Source: Anaerolineales bacterium (GTDB lineage: Bacteria; Chloroflexota; Anaerolineae; Anaerolineales; DRMV01). Taken from it: a stretch of 10,705 nt of DNA. Location of the stretch: positions 1-10,705 of the forward strand of contig JALXBY010000347.1 in the NCBI GenBank assembly GCA_026991215.1, given 5' to 3'. Under the pieces are notes generated by a model. It was not told the origin of the DNA. It worked only from the letters and a program-made list of their open reading frames with translations, and did no database searches. Shown here piece by piece: positions 1 to 6,282 of this stretch. The first letter of the stretch is position 1. Every line of letters starts with the position of its first letter. Position numbers and translations under genes: made by a program.

Positions 1-329
1 GGATTCCCCCCTTCCGCTGGGCGCTGGCCAGCGCCTTGGTCGAAGCGTAGCAGCGCACGCAGGGCTTCCACGTGTTCCTCGAAAGCCCGCCGTCCGGCCT
101 CGGTAATGGCGATGTAGGTGCGGGGCCGGCGGCCCACGAAGGTCTTTTCCACCCGAATGTAGCCCGCGTCTTCGAGTTTGCGCAGGTGGCTGGCCAGGTT
201 GCCGTCGGTGACCTCCAGAATCTCCCGCAGACGGCCGAACTCCAGCCGCGGCGCCGGCGGCAGGGCGTGTAACGCGGCCATGATGCGCAACCGCACCGGT
301 TGGTGAATCAAGGCGTTGAACTCGGCCAA
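1..329 (-). CDS. Winged-helix transcriptional regulator (ArsR/MarR-like, HTH_34 type), C-terminus off window
   Basis: Probable DNA-binding repressor or activator. The visible 109 residues hold one winged-helix domain. Residues about 5-20 (ALIHQPVRLRIMAAL) resemble the first helix of ArsR/HTH_34 regulators. A recognition-helix stretch (TDGNLASHLRKLEDAGYI) follows at about 41-58, then a basic wing (VEKTFVGRRPRTYIAIT) and a helix that would support dimerisation. The start is TTG at 329-327. No in-frame ATG lies before the conserved N-terminal helix, and a perfect GGAGG sits 6 nt upstream. The frame is still open at base 1, but most of the usual 95-115 residues are present. It begins 3 nt after the stop of the membrane-protein gene, so the two are probably translationally coupled and functionally linked. 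No ligand-binding cysteines are visible, so a metal-sensing role is not supported. The DNA-binding role is fairly sure; the regulon is unknown. Confidence 0.85.
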   Translation of the reverse strand, partial: MAEFNALIHQPVRLRIMAALHALPPAPRLEFGRLREILEVTDGNLASHLRKLEDAGYIRVEKTFVGRRPRTYIAITEAGRRAFEEHVEALRALLRFDQGAGQRPAEGGN

Positions 330-332
330 AAT

Positions 333-917
333 TCACCTCCAGGCCGCCAACATGTACACCCCGGCAACCGCCAGGCTCCCGCCGCCCAGCACGGCCATCC
401 ACAGGTCGAAGTACGCGGGCAGGGCCACATACCCCACCACGATGAACACGGTGACCGTCAGGCCCAGCGTGATGAGCACACGGCTGCGGTAGAACAGGCC
501 GCTGACCACGTACCCGAACATCACCCACAGGGAAATCAACATGCTCAATTGGGTGCCCCGGGCCTGGGCGAAGTGTACGAACAGCGCGCCGTATACCATC
601 CAGGCGAACCAAAACCAACCCACCGTAGCACCCATGGGCCAGTGGACCCCGCGCTTATGGATGTGCCAGACGACGTACGCGGTACCCAACAGGCCCAGGG
701 CGTCCAGCACCATCCAAATCGTGCCCCGGGTGCTGGGGTCTGAGACGAAATAATTCGCCGAGAACCCCACCACCCACACGATACCCCAGACGATGAGGAA
801 ATAGGGCATGCCACCATATGCGGCCAGGCGGCGCATCTGCCGGCCGGTGCGCTCGATGAGTTCCAGGGCCTGCCGGGCCTCTTCGGGCGTGATGGGGGGC
901 GCGGGCTGTTGGGACAT
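333..917 (-). CDS. Six-pass integral membrane protein of unknown function, paired with a winged-helix regulator
   Basis: I do not recognise a named family. The 194-residue product has a hydrophilic N-terminus (about 1-33) with a charged helix rich in Glu and Arg, then about six hydrophobic segments at roughly 36-56, 66-86, 98-116, 124-142, 147-165 and 171-191. It is rich in Trp, Tyr and Phe, and no catalytic motif stands out. The ATG at 917-915 is chosen because AGGAGG sits about 7 nt upstream. The same frame stays open much further upstream, but there it runs antisense-like through glmS and the heptamer repeat, so that extension is rejected. The next gene is a winged-helix regulator 3 nt downstream. 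Small membrane protein plus HTH regulator pairs often act as a sensing or self-regulated unit; that role is inferred from context only. Confidence 0.8.
   Translation of the reverse strand: MSQQPAPPITPEEARQALELIERTGRQMRRLAAYGGMPYFLIVWGIVWVVGFSANYFVSDPSTRGTIWMVLDALGLLGTAYVVWHIHKRGVHWPMGATVGWFWFAWMVYGALFVHFAQARGTQLSMLISLWVMFGYVVSGLFYRSRVLITLGLTVTVFIVVGYVALPAYFDLWMAVLGGGSLAVAGVYMLAAWR
336..340 (-). promoter_or_regulatory. Ribosome binding site that fixes the TTG start of the winged-helix regulator
   Basis: GGAGG on the minus strand lies 6 nt before the TTG at 329-327. The TGA stop of the upstream membrane-protein gene (335-333) directly follows this Shine-Dalgarno sequence. Ribosomes terminating there would be placed to reinitiate, which suggests translational coupling. 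Confidence 0.75.
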
Positions 918-930
918 GGGCGTACCTCCT

Positions 931-1018
931 GGGTGGCCATCGGCAGTCGGCGGTCGGCCATCAGCAGTCCGCAGTCGGCGGTCGGCAGTCGGCTGTCTGC
1001 TCACTGCTGACCGCCGAC
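931..1018 (-). repeat. Degenerate tandem heptamer array (GCCGACT-like) between glmS and the membrane-protein gene
   Basis: Read on the minus strand from just after the glmS stop, the whole gap divides into 7-base units in one register. They include GCGGTCA, GCAGTGA, GCAGACA, GCCGACT (three times), GCCGACC (twice), GCGGACT, GCTGATG and GCCGATG. Eleven clear units span 1014-938, with weaker units at each end. The array ends at the AGGAGG of the downstream gene. AGTCGGC at 1019-1013 can pair with GCCGACT at 993-987, so a weak hairpin could form after glmS, but no T-tract follows. Short tandem heptamer repeats are known in intergenic regions of some bacteria, such as the STRR repeats of filamentous cyanobacteria. 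Any kinship with those is not shown. Confidence 0.85.
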
Positions 1019-2860
1019 TTACTCCACCGTCACCGATTTGGCCAGGTTCCGGGGTTGGTCCACGTCCAGCCCGCGCAGGGCCGCGATGTGGTAGGCAAAC
1101 AGTTGCAGCGGCACCACCGCAACCACCGGGCTGAGCATCCAGGGCACGTCGGGAATCCAGAACACCTCGTCGGCCAGGGCCGCGATGCGTTCGTCGCCCT
1201 GGGTGGCCACGGCAATCACCGGCGCGCCCCGGGCCTTGGCCTGTTCCACCTGGCTGATCATCTTCTCGTACCACGGGTCGCGCGGCACGATGGCCACCAC
1301 GGGCATGTCTTCGTCCAGCAGCGCGATGGGGCCGTGCTTCATCTCCCCGGCCGGGTACCCTTCCGCGTGGATGTAGGAAATCTCCTTGAGTTTCAAGGCC
1401 CCCTCGTAGGCCGTGGCCATGTGGATGCCCCGGCCCAGGTACAGGGTGTTCGTCATCTTCATGTACTTGCGGGCCGCCTGCTGGATGGCCTCCTCCTGGG
1501 CCAGTACCTGCTCCACCCAGCCCGGCAGGCGCTGCAGGGGTTGCACCAGTTCCCAGCGCTCCTGGGCGGAGATGCGCCCCCGCAGGTAGGCCAGTTGCAC
1601 GGCCAGCATGTACAGGTCCACCAGGGGCGCGGTGTAGGCCTTGGTGGAAGCCACGCTGATTTCCGGCCCCACCTGCATGGAGATGTACCCATCGGCAATC
1701 CGCATGGCCTGGGAGCCGATGACGTTCACGATGGCCCACAGGGTCGCGCCCCGTTGCTTGCCTTCGTACATGGCGGCCAGGGTGTCCGCGGTTTCCCCAG
1801 ATTGGGAAACGGCCAGCACCACCATGTCTTCGTCCACAATGGGGTCCGCGTAGCGGAACTCGGAGGCAATCATGGTCTCCACGGGGATGCGGGCCAGCCG
1901 TTCGACCAGCACCTTACCCACCAAGGTAGTGTGATACGCGGTGCCGCAGGCCGTCATGTGGATTTTCTTGAGCCGCTGCACGAAGTCCGGGTCCAGGTTG
2001 AGGTGGGTGAAGGTGATTTCCCCGGTGCGGAAGTTGACCCGGCCGGCCATGGTCGCCTGCAGCGCGGCGGGCTGTTCGTGAATTTCCTTCAACATGAAGT
2101 GGCGGTAAGGCCCCTTTTCGGCCGAGGCCGGGTCCCAGGGGACGGTGGTCACCTGCACCGGCAGGGGACGGCCCTCCAGGTCGTAGAGTTGCACCGCGTG
2201 CTGGGTGACCACGGCCATCTGGCCCGGTTCCAGGAAGGTGACCTGGCGGGTGTGCTCCAGCAGCGCGGGCAGGTCCGAGGCCACGAACATCTCGTCCTCC
2301 CCGTACCCGATGACGATGCCGCCGGCATTGCCCAGCCGCGCGGTGACCAGTTTGTCGGGTTCCCGCGCATAGAGCACCACCACCGCGTTGGAGCCTTCGA
2401 TGAGTTTCAGGGCCTGGCGCACCGCCTCCTCAAAGGGGTGCCCCGCGGCCAGGAAGCGGTCGATAAGGTGCACGATGACCTCGGTATCCGTATCGGACCG
2501 GAATTCCACACCTTCTTCGGCCAGTTCCTCCCGCAGGGCCAGGAAGTTCTCCACGATGCCGTTGTGGACCACGGCCAGGGTGCCCTGGGGGTTCGTGTGG
2601 GGGTGCGCGTTGTAATCGGTGGGTTCACCGTGGGTGGCCCAACGGGTGTGGCCGATGCCCACCGTGCCCCTGGGCGGGGCCTGCTGCACTAATTCGGCCA
2701 GCACGCTGAGTTTGCCCGCCTTGCGCCGCACCTGGATGCGTCCATCATGCAACACCGCGATGCCGGCCGAGTCGTACCCCCGGTATTCCAGACGCTTCAA
2801 CCCGTTGAGCAGCAGGGGCGCCGCCTCTTTGGGGCCGATATAGCCAACGATTCCGCACAT
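1019..2860 (-). CDS. glmS: Glutamine--fructose-6-phosphate aminotransferase (isomerizing)
   Basis: Converts fructose-6-phosphate and glutamine into glucosamine-6-phosphate, the entry step to UDP-GlcNAc for peptidoglycan and surface glycans; cytosolic. The 613 residues match the usual length of about 600-615. The N-terminus is MCGIVGYIG, with Cys2 as the expected Ntn glutaminase nucleophile. HTRWATHGEP and NGIVENF are the glutaminase motifs in the first 130 residues. Two SIS isomerase domains follow, marked by TACGTAYHT, SQSGETADT and EGALKLKEISYIHAEGYPAGE (the family's sugar-phosphate and linker region). The protein ends with the typical DQPRNLAKSVTVE tail. The ATG at 2860 is fixed by the need for Cys2 and has AGGAGG just upstream. 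The frame is open far upstream, but that part is antisense-like overlap with the MptE-like gene. No glmS ribozyme is possible in the 10-nt gap upstream, so control is probably at operon level. Confidence 0.97.
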   Translation of the reverse strand: MCGIVGYIGPKEAAPLLLNGLKRLEYRGYDSAGIAVLHDGRIQVRRKAGKLSVLAELVQQAPPRGTVGIGHTRWATHGEPTDYNAHPHTNPQGTLAVVHNGIVENFLALREELAEEGVEFRSDTDTEVIVHLIDRFLAAGHPFEEAVRQALKLIEGSNAVVVLYAREPDKLVTARLGNAGGIVIGYGEDEMFVASDLPALLEHTRQVTFLEPGQMAVVTQHAVQLYDLEGRPLPVQVTTVPWDPASAEKGPYRHFMLKEIHEQPAALQATMAGRVNFRTGEITFTHLNLDPDFVQRLKKIHMTACGTAYHTTLVGKVLVERLARIPVETMIASEFRYADPIVDEDMVVLAVSQSGETADTLAAMYEGKQRGATLWAIVNVIGSQAMRIADGYISMQVGPEISVASTKAYTAPLVDLYMLAVQLAYLRGRISAQERWELVQPLQRLPGWVEQVLAQEEAIQQAARKYMKMTNTLYLGRGIHMATAYEGALKLKEISYIHAEGYPAGEMKHGPIALLDEDMPVVAIVPRDPWYEKMISQVEQAKARGAPVIAVATQGDERIAALADEVFWIPDVPWMLSPVVAVVPLQLFAYHIAALRGLDVDQPRNLAKSVTVE

Positions 2861-2870
2861 TTTGGCCTCC

Positions 2871-3749
2871 TCAGAGGGTGTTTTGGGGAAGGTGGTCCAT
2901 GCGGGCCGCCGCGGTCGAGGCTGCTTCCGCCGGGGTGAAGAGGCTGTCGTAGTCCACCTTGGGGAAAACCTGGAGTTTGCCGTCGATGGTCGCGTCCAGC
3001 ACCCGCCGGCCGGCCCGCTCGAAGGCCGTCCGCGCCATGCGGTAGGCCTGTTCCGACGTGACCAGGTCGGGCAGTTGCCAGCGAAAGCCCGGACCGAAGT
3101 ACTGGGGATGGAAGTGGTTGGGGTCCTCGCCCTGGGAGACCACGGTTTGGTTGGGCGGGCCCTGGGTCGCGAAGTTGTGGTCCACCCCGATGAGGATGAC
3201 CTCGTCGAACCCCATGTGATAGGCCAGTTGCAGGGCCACATACGTGACCGTGGCCCCTTCCCAGAGCCGCCCGCGCGCGTCGGTGGCGAAGGTGGGGCCC
3301 ATGTGCGTGGTGAAGAGGAACACGGTCCGGTCGTCCAGGGGAATCCACCGGCGGGCCCGCCAGGTGAAGAACTTCCACATGGGCAGGCGGCGGAAATCCT
3401 GGGCGCATTGCTGGATGACCAGGTCGTTGACCGAAACCAAATAGGTGGTGTGGAAACCCCATTCGGGGAAGGCCAGGTACACCCGGTTCAGGCCGAAGGT
3501 GACCTCCCCCCGAAGTTTGGACACGTCGGTGCGGGCCAGGCTGGGGCCGTTCCCCAGGATGAAGGCCCGTTCCCCCCGGTGCCTGTCCCGGAACATGGCC
3601 AGACGGCGGAGGCTTTCCCGCCGCCAGGGGTGCAGGTAGGCCAGCGGCCATTGGGGAAGCCAGCGCAGGGTGCTGTACACGCGCGCGGCCCAGGAGCGCC
3701 AGGGTTCGGGGACCGCGCGTTTGAGCCAGGTCAACCACCCTTCGGGCAT
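2871..3749 (-). CDS. MptE/DUF115-like protein (sialyltransferase-fold family), function uncertain
   Basis: A 292-residue protein with features of the DUF115/MptE-like family (PF01973). This family includes archaeal 6-hydroxymethylpterin diphosphokinase and bacterial Maf-type proteins tied to surface glycosylation. A Trp/Arg-rich N-terminal region (1-58) precedes a Rossmann-like core. The core starts with RAFILGNGPSLARTD; the GNGPS at 66-70 is the nucleotide-binding signature. Other visible elements are FGLNRVYLAF (about 85-94), a Ser/Asn/Asp motif (SVNDL, 106-110), ILIGVDHNF (185-193) and NHFHPQYF (211-218). The ATG at 3749 has GGAG 7 nt upstream, and the start is 4 nt after the dehydrogenase stop. 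Its TGA abuts the glmS Shine-Dalgarno, which suggests coupling. Placement between a dehydrogenase and glmS favours glycan or amino-sugar work over pterin chemistry, but that is inference. No membrane segment or signal peptide is obvious. Confidence 0.75.
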   Translation of the reverse strand: MPEGWLTWLKRAVPEPWRSWAARVYSTLRWLPQWPLAYLHPWRRESLRRLAMFRDRHRGERAFILGNGPSLARTDVSKLRGEVTFGLNRVYLAFPEWGFHTTYLVSVNDLVIQQCAQDFRRLPMWKFFTWRARRWIPLDDRTVFLFTTHMGPTFATDARGRLWEGATVTYVALQLAYHMGFDEVILIGVDHNFATQGPPNQTVVSQGEDPNHFHPQYFGPGFRWQLPDLVTSEQAYRMARTAFERAGRRVLDATIDGKLQVFPKVDYDSLFTPAEAASTAAARMDHLPQNTL

Positions 3750-3753
3750 GGCT

Positions 3754-4677
3754 TTACTCCGTGCTCAGGCGAATGGTCGCGCCGCCGTCCACCACCAGGC
3801 CATGGCCATAGATGAAGGAAGAGCGGCGATGGTCGGCCAGGAACAGGATGGCCTGCGCGATTTCTTCCGGCCGGGCCACCCGTTGGGCCACGGTGCGGCG
3901 GGCCAGGGCCTGCATCCGGGCCTCCACATCTTCCCCGGTGAAGTGGCCCCGCTGCAGCCCGGCCCGGAGCATGGGGGTATCCACTGCACCCGGCAACACC
4001 GCGTTGACCCGGATTTCCGGCGCCCATTCGATGGCCATGGCCCGGGTTAGGGCCAGGACGCCGCCCTTGCTCGCGGCGTAGGCCCCAATGTGGGCCGAAG
4101 TCGCCAGGGCGTGCACCGAGGCCACGTTGACCACCGCGGCCCGGCCCGCGGCCCTGAGCCAGGGGTAGGCCGCCCGGGCCACCAGGTATACGCCCTTCAG
4201 GTTGACCGCCATCAGCCGGTCCCATGCTTCGGGCGTGGTTTCCACCAGGGGGCCAGTGATTTGCACGGCCGCGTTGTTGACCAGCGCGTCCAGCCGGCCA
4301 AAGCGTTGGCCCACCGCGTCCATGGCCTGGGCCACCTGGTCGGGCTGGGCCACGTCCACCTGCATGGGCCAGAAGGTTTCGGAAGGTTCCAGGGGGATGG
4401 GCCGCACGTCCCAGCCCACCACGGTCCAGCCCTCTTCCAAAAAGAGCCGCACCGTGGCCAGGCCAATGCCCTGGGCCGCACCGGTCACCAGGACGATGCG
4501 CGTTTGGGAACCCCGACCGTCGTCGTGCTGGGGTTTGGGGGAAGGCTCGGCGGACGTTCCCGGGCCTGTGGTTCCCCCCTGTTGCCCTTCGATTTCTGCA
4601 ATCAAGGCTTCGAGCACTTCCCGCACTTCGGGCGAAAGCCGCTGCAACTTCGGGGCCAGGCGCGACCGCAAGTCCAT
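3754..4677 (-). CDS. Short-chain dehydrogenase/reductase (SDR, classical type) with N-terminal extension
   Basis: An NAD(P)-dependent oxidoreductase of 307 residues. The SDR core begins near residue 60. It has the cofactor motif VTGAAQGIG (64-72), an acidic Asp90 after strand 2 that favours NAD over NADP, NNAA (134-137), Asn159, catalytic Ser187, and the YAASK motif with Tyr200 and Lys204. The full catalytic tetrad is therefore present, and the C-terminus (GHGLVVDGGATIRLS) is typical. Classical SDRs are about 250 residues long. The first 58 residues here are extra: a helix (LSPEVREVLEALIAEIEG) and a Gly/Pro/Ser-rich linker. The ATG at 4677 has AGGAGA about 8 nt upstream, so the extension looks genuine, although a later start cannot be fully excluded. 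It lies 25 nt after dgt and 4 nt before the MptE-like gene. The substrate cannot be predicted; sugar or acyl alcohols are possible. Confidence 0.9.
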   Translation of the reverse strand: MDLRSRLAPKLQRLSPEVREVLEALIAEIEGQQGGTTGPGTSAEPSPKPQHDDGRGSQTRIVLVTGAAQGIGLATVRLFLEEGWTVVGWDVRPIPLEPSETFWPMQVDVAQPDQVAQAMDAVGQRFGRLDALVNNAAVQITGPLVETTPEAWDRLMAVNLKGVYLVARAAYPWLRAAGRAAVVNVASVHALATSAHIGAYAASKGGVLALTRAMAIEWAPEIRVNAVLPGAVDTPMLRAGLQRGHFTGEDVEARMQALARRTVAQRVARPEEIAQAILFLADHRRSSFIYGHGLVVDGGATIRLSTE

Positions 4678-4702
4678 GCGTCGTCTCCTGTTGGGTTGGC
4701 CT

Positions 4703-5866
4703 TCAAATCAGGAGGAAGCCGTCCCCGGTGGGGCTGAGCGAGCGGTATTCCTTGAGCGCGAAACGGTCGGTCATGCCCGCGATGTAGTCGCACACCGTCT
4801 GGTACAGGCCGTACTCCGGGATGCGGGCCTGGATGTGCTTGGGCAGGATGGCCGGGTTGGAAACGTAGGCTTCGAACAGCGTGCGGACCACCCGTCGAGC
4901 CCGGAGGGCCATGCGCAATATGTAGGGATGATAATACAGGTTTTCCCGCAGGAAGTCCTTGAGTTCCCGGTTCATGCGCTGCATCTCCGGGCTGTGGTGA
5001 ATCAGGGGGGCCGGGTACTTCCGGGCGTCCTCCACGCTTTGGATGCCGGCCTGTTCGATGTTTCGGATGGACGTCTGCACCACGTCTTCCACTTCAAGTC
5101 CGATGAGTTCCCGAATCAGGTGGTGCCGGATGAGGTCGTCCATGGGCCCGGAGGTCCAGCCGATGTGTTCCCGCAGGCGGTCCCAAAGGGCGATGCCGTC
5201 GAGCATATCCGGGGTAATCAGGCCGGAGCGCAGGCCGTCGTCCAGGTCGTGGGCCGTGTAGGTGAGTTCGTCGGCCACGTTGGCCACCTGGGCCTCCAGG
5301 GTGGGGCGGAGTTCTGGCTCGTACTCATGGGCCACGGGCACGTCGTACTCGGTTTCGTGCTTGACCAGGCCCTCCCGCACCTCCCAGGTCAGGTTGAGGC
5401 CGGGGAAGTCGGGGTAACGGCGCTCCAGCTGGGTGACGATGCGGTACGCGTGGTAATTGTGGTTGAAGCCGCCGTAATCGGCCATGAGTTCGTTGAGGGC
5501 GTGCTCGCCCGCGTGGCCAAAGGGCGGGTGACCCAGGTCGTGGGCCAGGCAGATGGCTTCGGTAAGGGTCTCGTTCAGGCCCAGGGCCCGGGCGATGGTA
5601 CGGCCGATTTGGGCCACTTCCAGGGTATGGGTGAGGCGGGTGCGGTAGTAGTCCCCTTCGTAGATGATGAAAACCTGGGTTTTGTACTCCAACCGGCGGA
5701 AGGCCGTGGTGTGCAGGATGCGGTCCCGGTCCCGCTGAAACGCGGTGCGCAAACGAGATTCCGGCTCCGGGTACTGCCGGCCCCGGGAGGCCGCGCTTTT
5801 GACCGCGTAAGGCGCCAGGGTCTGCTCCTCCAGGTGCTCCAGAGTTTCACGGGTGTAGAGGGGCAT
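4703..5866 (-). CDS. dgt: Deoxyguanosinetriphosphate triphosphohydrolase-like dNTPase (HD domain)
   Basis: Hydrolyses dNTPs to deoxynucleoside and triphosphate; a cytosolic enzyme of dNTP pool control. The 387-residue length suits the shorter dGTPase-like branch. The N-terminus carries the conserved RTAFQRDRDRILHTTAFRRL region (40-59) and YKTQVF. The metal-binding HD residues are visible as His80 in RLTHTLEV, His109-Asp110 in CLAHDLGHPPFGHAGE, and Asp207 in TAHDLDDGL. The second half is helical, with the usual YNHNYHA-like substrate region near 133-140 (GGFNHNYHA). The ATG at 5866 has AGGAGG 8 nt upstream. It begins 48 nt after the end of the T-tract of the tRNA terminator, and I see no convincing promoter in between. 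It is the first gene of the leftward operon. Confidence 0.95.
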   Translation of the reverse strand: MPLYTRETLEHLEEQTLAPYAVKSAASRGRQYPEPESRLRTAFQRDRDRILHTTAFRRLEYKTQVFIIYEGDYYRTRLTHTLEVAQIGRTIARALGLNETLTEAICLAHDLGHPPFGHAGEHALNELMADYGGFNHNYHAYRIVTQLERRYPDFPGLNLTWEVREGLVKHETEYDVPVAHEYEPELRPTLEAQVANVADELTYTAHDLDDGLRSGLITPDMLDGIALWDRLREHIGWTSGPMDDLIRHHLIRELIGLEVEDVVQTSIRNIEQAGIQSVEDARKYPAPLIHHSPEMQRMNRELKDFLRENLYYHPYILRMALRARRVVRTLFEAYVSNPAILPKHIQARIPEYGLYQTVCDYIAGMTDRFALKEYRSLSPTGDGFLLI

Positions 5867-5914
5867 GGGTGTTTCCTCCTGGGGAAGCGAAGTTCACGGG
5901 CCGCTGCATTTGGG

Positions 5915-5945
5915 AAAAAGAAGCGGCGGCTTTTTGGGCCGCCGC
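5915..5945 (-). terminator. Intrinsic terminator of the tRNA-Leu transcript
   Basis: On the minus strand, GCGGCGGC (5945-5938) pairs perfectly with GCCGCCGC (5930-5923) across the 7-nt loop CCAAAAA. TTCTTTTT follows at 5922-5915. It begins 2 nt after the tRNA 3' end and is a textbook rho-independent terminator. It would also block read-through into dgt. Confidence 0.9.
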
Positions 5946-5947
5946 GA

Positions 5948-6033
5948 TGCCGGAGGTGGGAGTCGAACCCACACGGGGCGTTAACCCCAGGGGATTTTGA
6001 GTCCCCCGCGTCTTCCAGTTCCGCCACTCCGGC
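5948..6033 (-). tRNA. tRNA-Leu, anticodon CAA
   Basis: The 86-nt molecule folds as a type II tRNA. The acceptor stem is GCCGGAG (6033-6027) pairing with CTCCGGC (5955-5949), with discriminator A at 5948. The anticodon arm GGGGA-CTCAAAA-TCCCC puts CAA at positions 34-36. The variable arm is long (GGGG-TTAA-CGCCCC region), as expected for leucine, and the T arm GTGGG-TTCGACT-CCCAC is perfect. CCA is not encoded, since the bases after the discriminator are TCG. It decodes TTG. It has its own promoter and terminator, so it is a single-gene unit. Confidence 0.95.
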
Positions 6034-6044
6034 AAGGCACTTCT

Positions 6045-6072
6045 ATTGTAGTAGGAGCCCGGGCCAGGTCAA
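6045..6072 (-). promoter_or_regulatory. Sigma70-type promoter of tRNA-Leu
   Basis: On the minus strand there is TTGACC (6072-6067), a 16-nt spacer and TACAAT (6050-6045). The predicted transcription start is near 6038, about 5 nt before the mature tRNA. An AT-rich stretch at about 6104-6087 (GAAATTTGAAAAATATG) lies around -50 to -66 and could act as an UP-like element, as at other stable-RNA promoters. Confidence 0.8.
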
Positions 6073-6108
6073 GGCCGGGGATTCCGCATATTTTTCAAAT
6101 TTCAACCA

Positions 6109-6127
6109 CTGTACCCAACGGGTACAG
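6109..6127. promoter_or_regulatory. Perfect 19-bp palindrome, candidate operator for the XRE/cupin regulator
   Basis: CTGTACCC (6109-6116), spacer AAC, GGGTACAG (6120-6127): two perfect 8-bp arms. It lies in the divergent region about 155 nt before the regulator ATG and about 70 nt upstream of the predicted tRNA start. Odd-spaced inverted repeats of this size are usual operators for dimeric HTH regulators. A lone half-site GTACAG recurs at 6231-6236. Autoregulation by the neighbouring XRE/cupin protein is the simplest reading but is inferred. With a 3-nt loop and no T-tract it is not a convincing terminator. Confidence 0.55.
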
Positions 6128-6282
6128 CGTTTTGCGTCGATGAAGGTCACATGGGGGATGCCCATAGGCTTTGCGTGACATTCGTCAACTTACGAAAACA
6201 CCCCGTCTTCCCATATTTAGAGTGTGAAGCGTACAGGAACATTGCGGGACACGTGACAACTCCTTTGGACGGAGCCACGCCC
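6128..6282 (+). other. Leader region of the sulfur cassette, no confident promoter
   Basis: These 155 bases hold no gene I can support. The reading frame of the regulator is open back to an ATG at 6151, but those residues do not look like an XRE protein. A weak promoter candidate is TTACGA (6190-6195) with TATTTA (6214-6219) at 18-nt spacing. TTCGT-CAACTT-ACGAA (6181-6196) is a small imperfectly conserved dyad next to it. Local GC is lower than in the genes, as expected for a regulatory region. Confidence 0.35.
6271..6274 (+). promoter_or_regulatory. Ribosome binding site deciding the start of the XRE/cupin regulator
   Basis: GGAG lies 8 nt before the ATG at 6283. The alternative upstream ATG at 6151 has only AAGG at a poor 4-nt spacing, which supports the shorter protein. 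Confidence 0.6.

Noticed and set aside
20..35. 16-bp perfect palindrome GGCGCTGGCCAGCGCC
   Set aside because: It lies inside the coding sequence of the winged-helix regulator, has no loop, and is built of common GC-rich codons; a site is possible but not supported.
938..1014. CRISPR array
   Set aside because: The 7-base units are directly adjacent and degenerate, with no spacers and no cas genes nearby.
1055..2692. Long plus-strand open frame opposite glmS
   Set aside because: It is His/Gly/Val-rich with no family resemblance, has no good RBS, and lies antisense to a certain glmS. Long antisense frames are expected at this GC content.
2861..2870. glmS ribozyme or riboswitch upstream of glmS
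   Set aside because: Only 10 nt separate glmS from the preceding gene and no ribozyme-like structure fits there.
4202..6178. Long plus-strand open frame crossing dgt and the tRNA
   Set aside because: It runs antisense through dgt, the SDR and the tRNA gene, so it cannot be a real protein-coding gene of that length. Its composition shows no domain.
6190..6219. Promoter TTACGA / TATTTA for the sulfur cassette
   Set aside because: Both hexamers are weak and the spacing is 18 nt; too uncertain to list as a promoter.
6151..6282. Upstream ATG giving the XRE/cupin regulator 44 extra residues
   Set aside because: Poor ribosome-site spacing, non-homologous sequence before the HTH, and a better RBS before the ATG at 6283.
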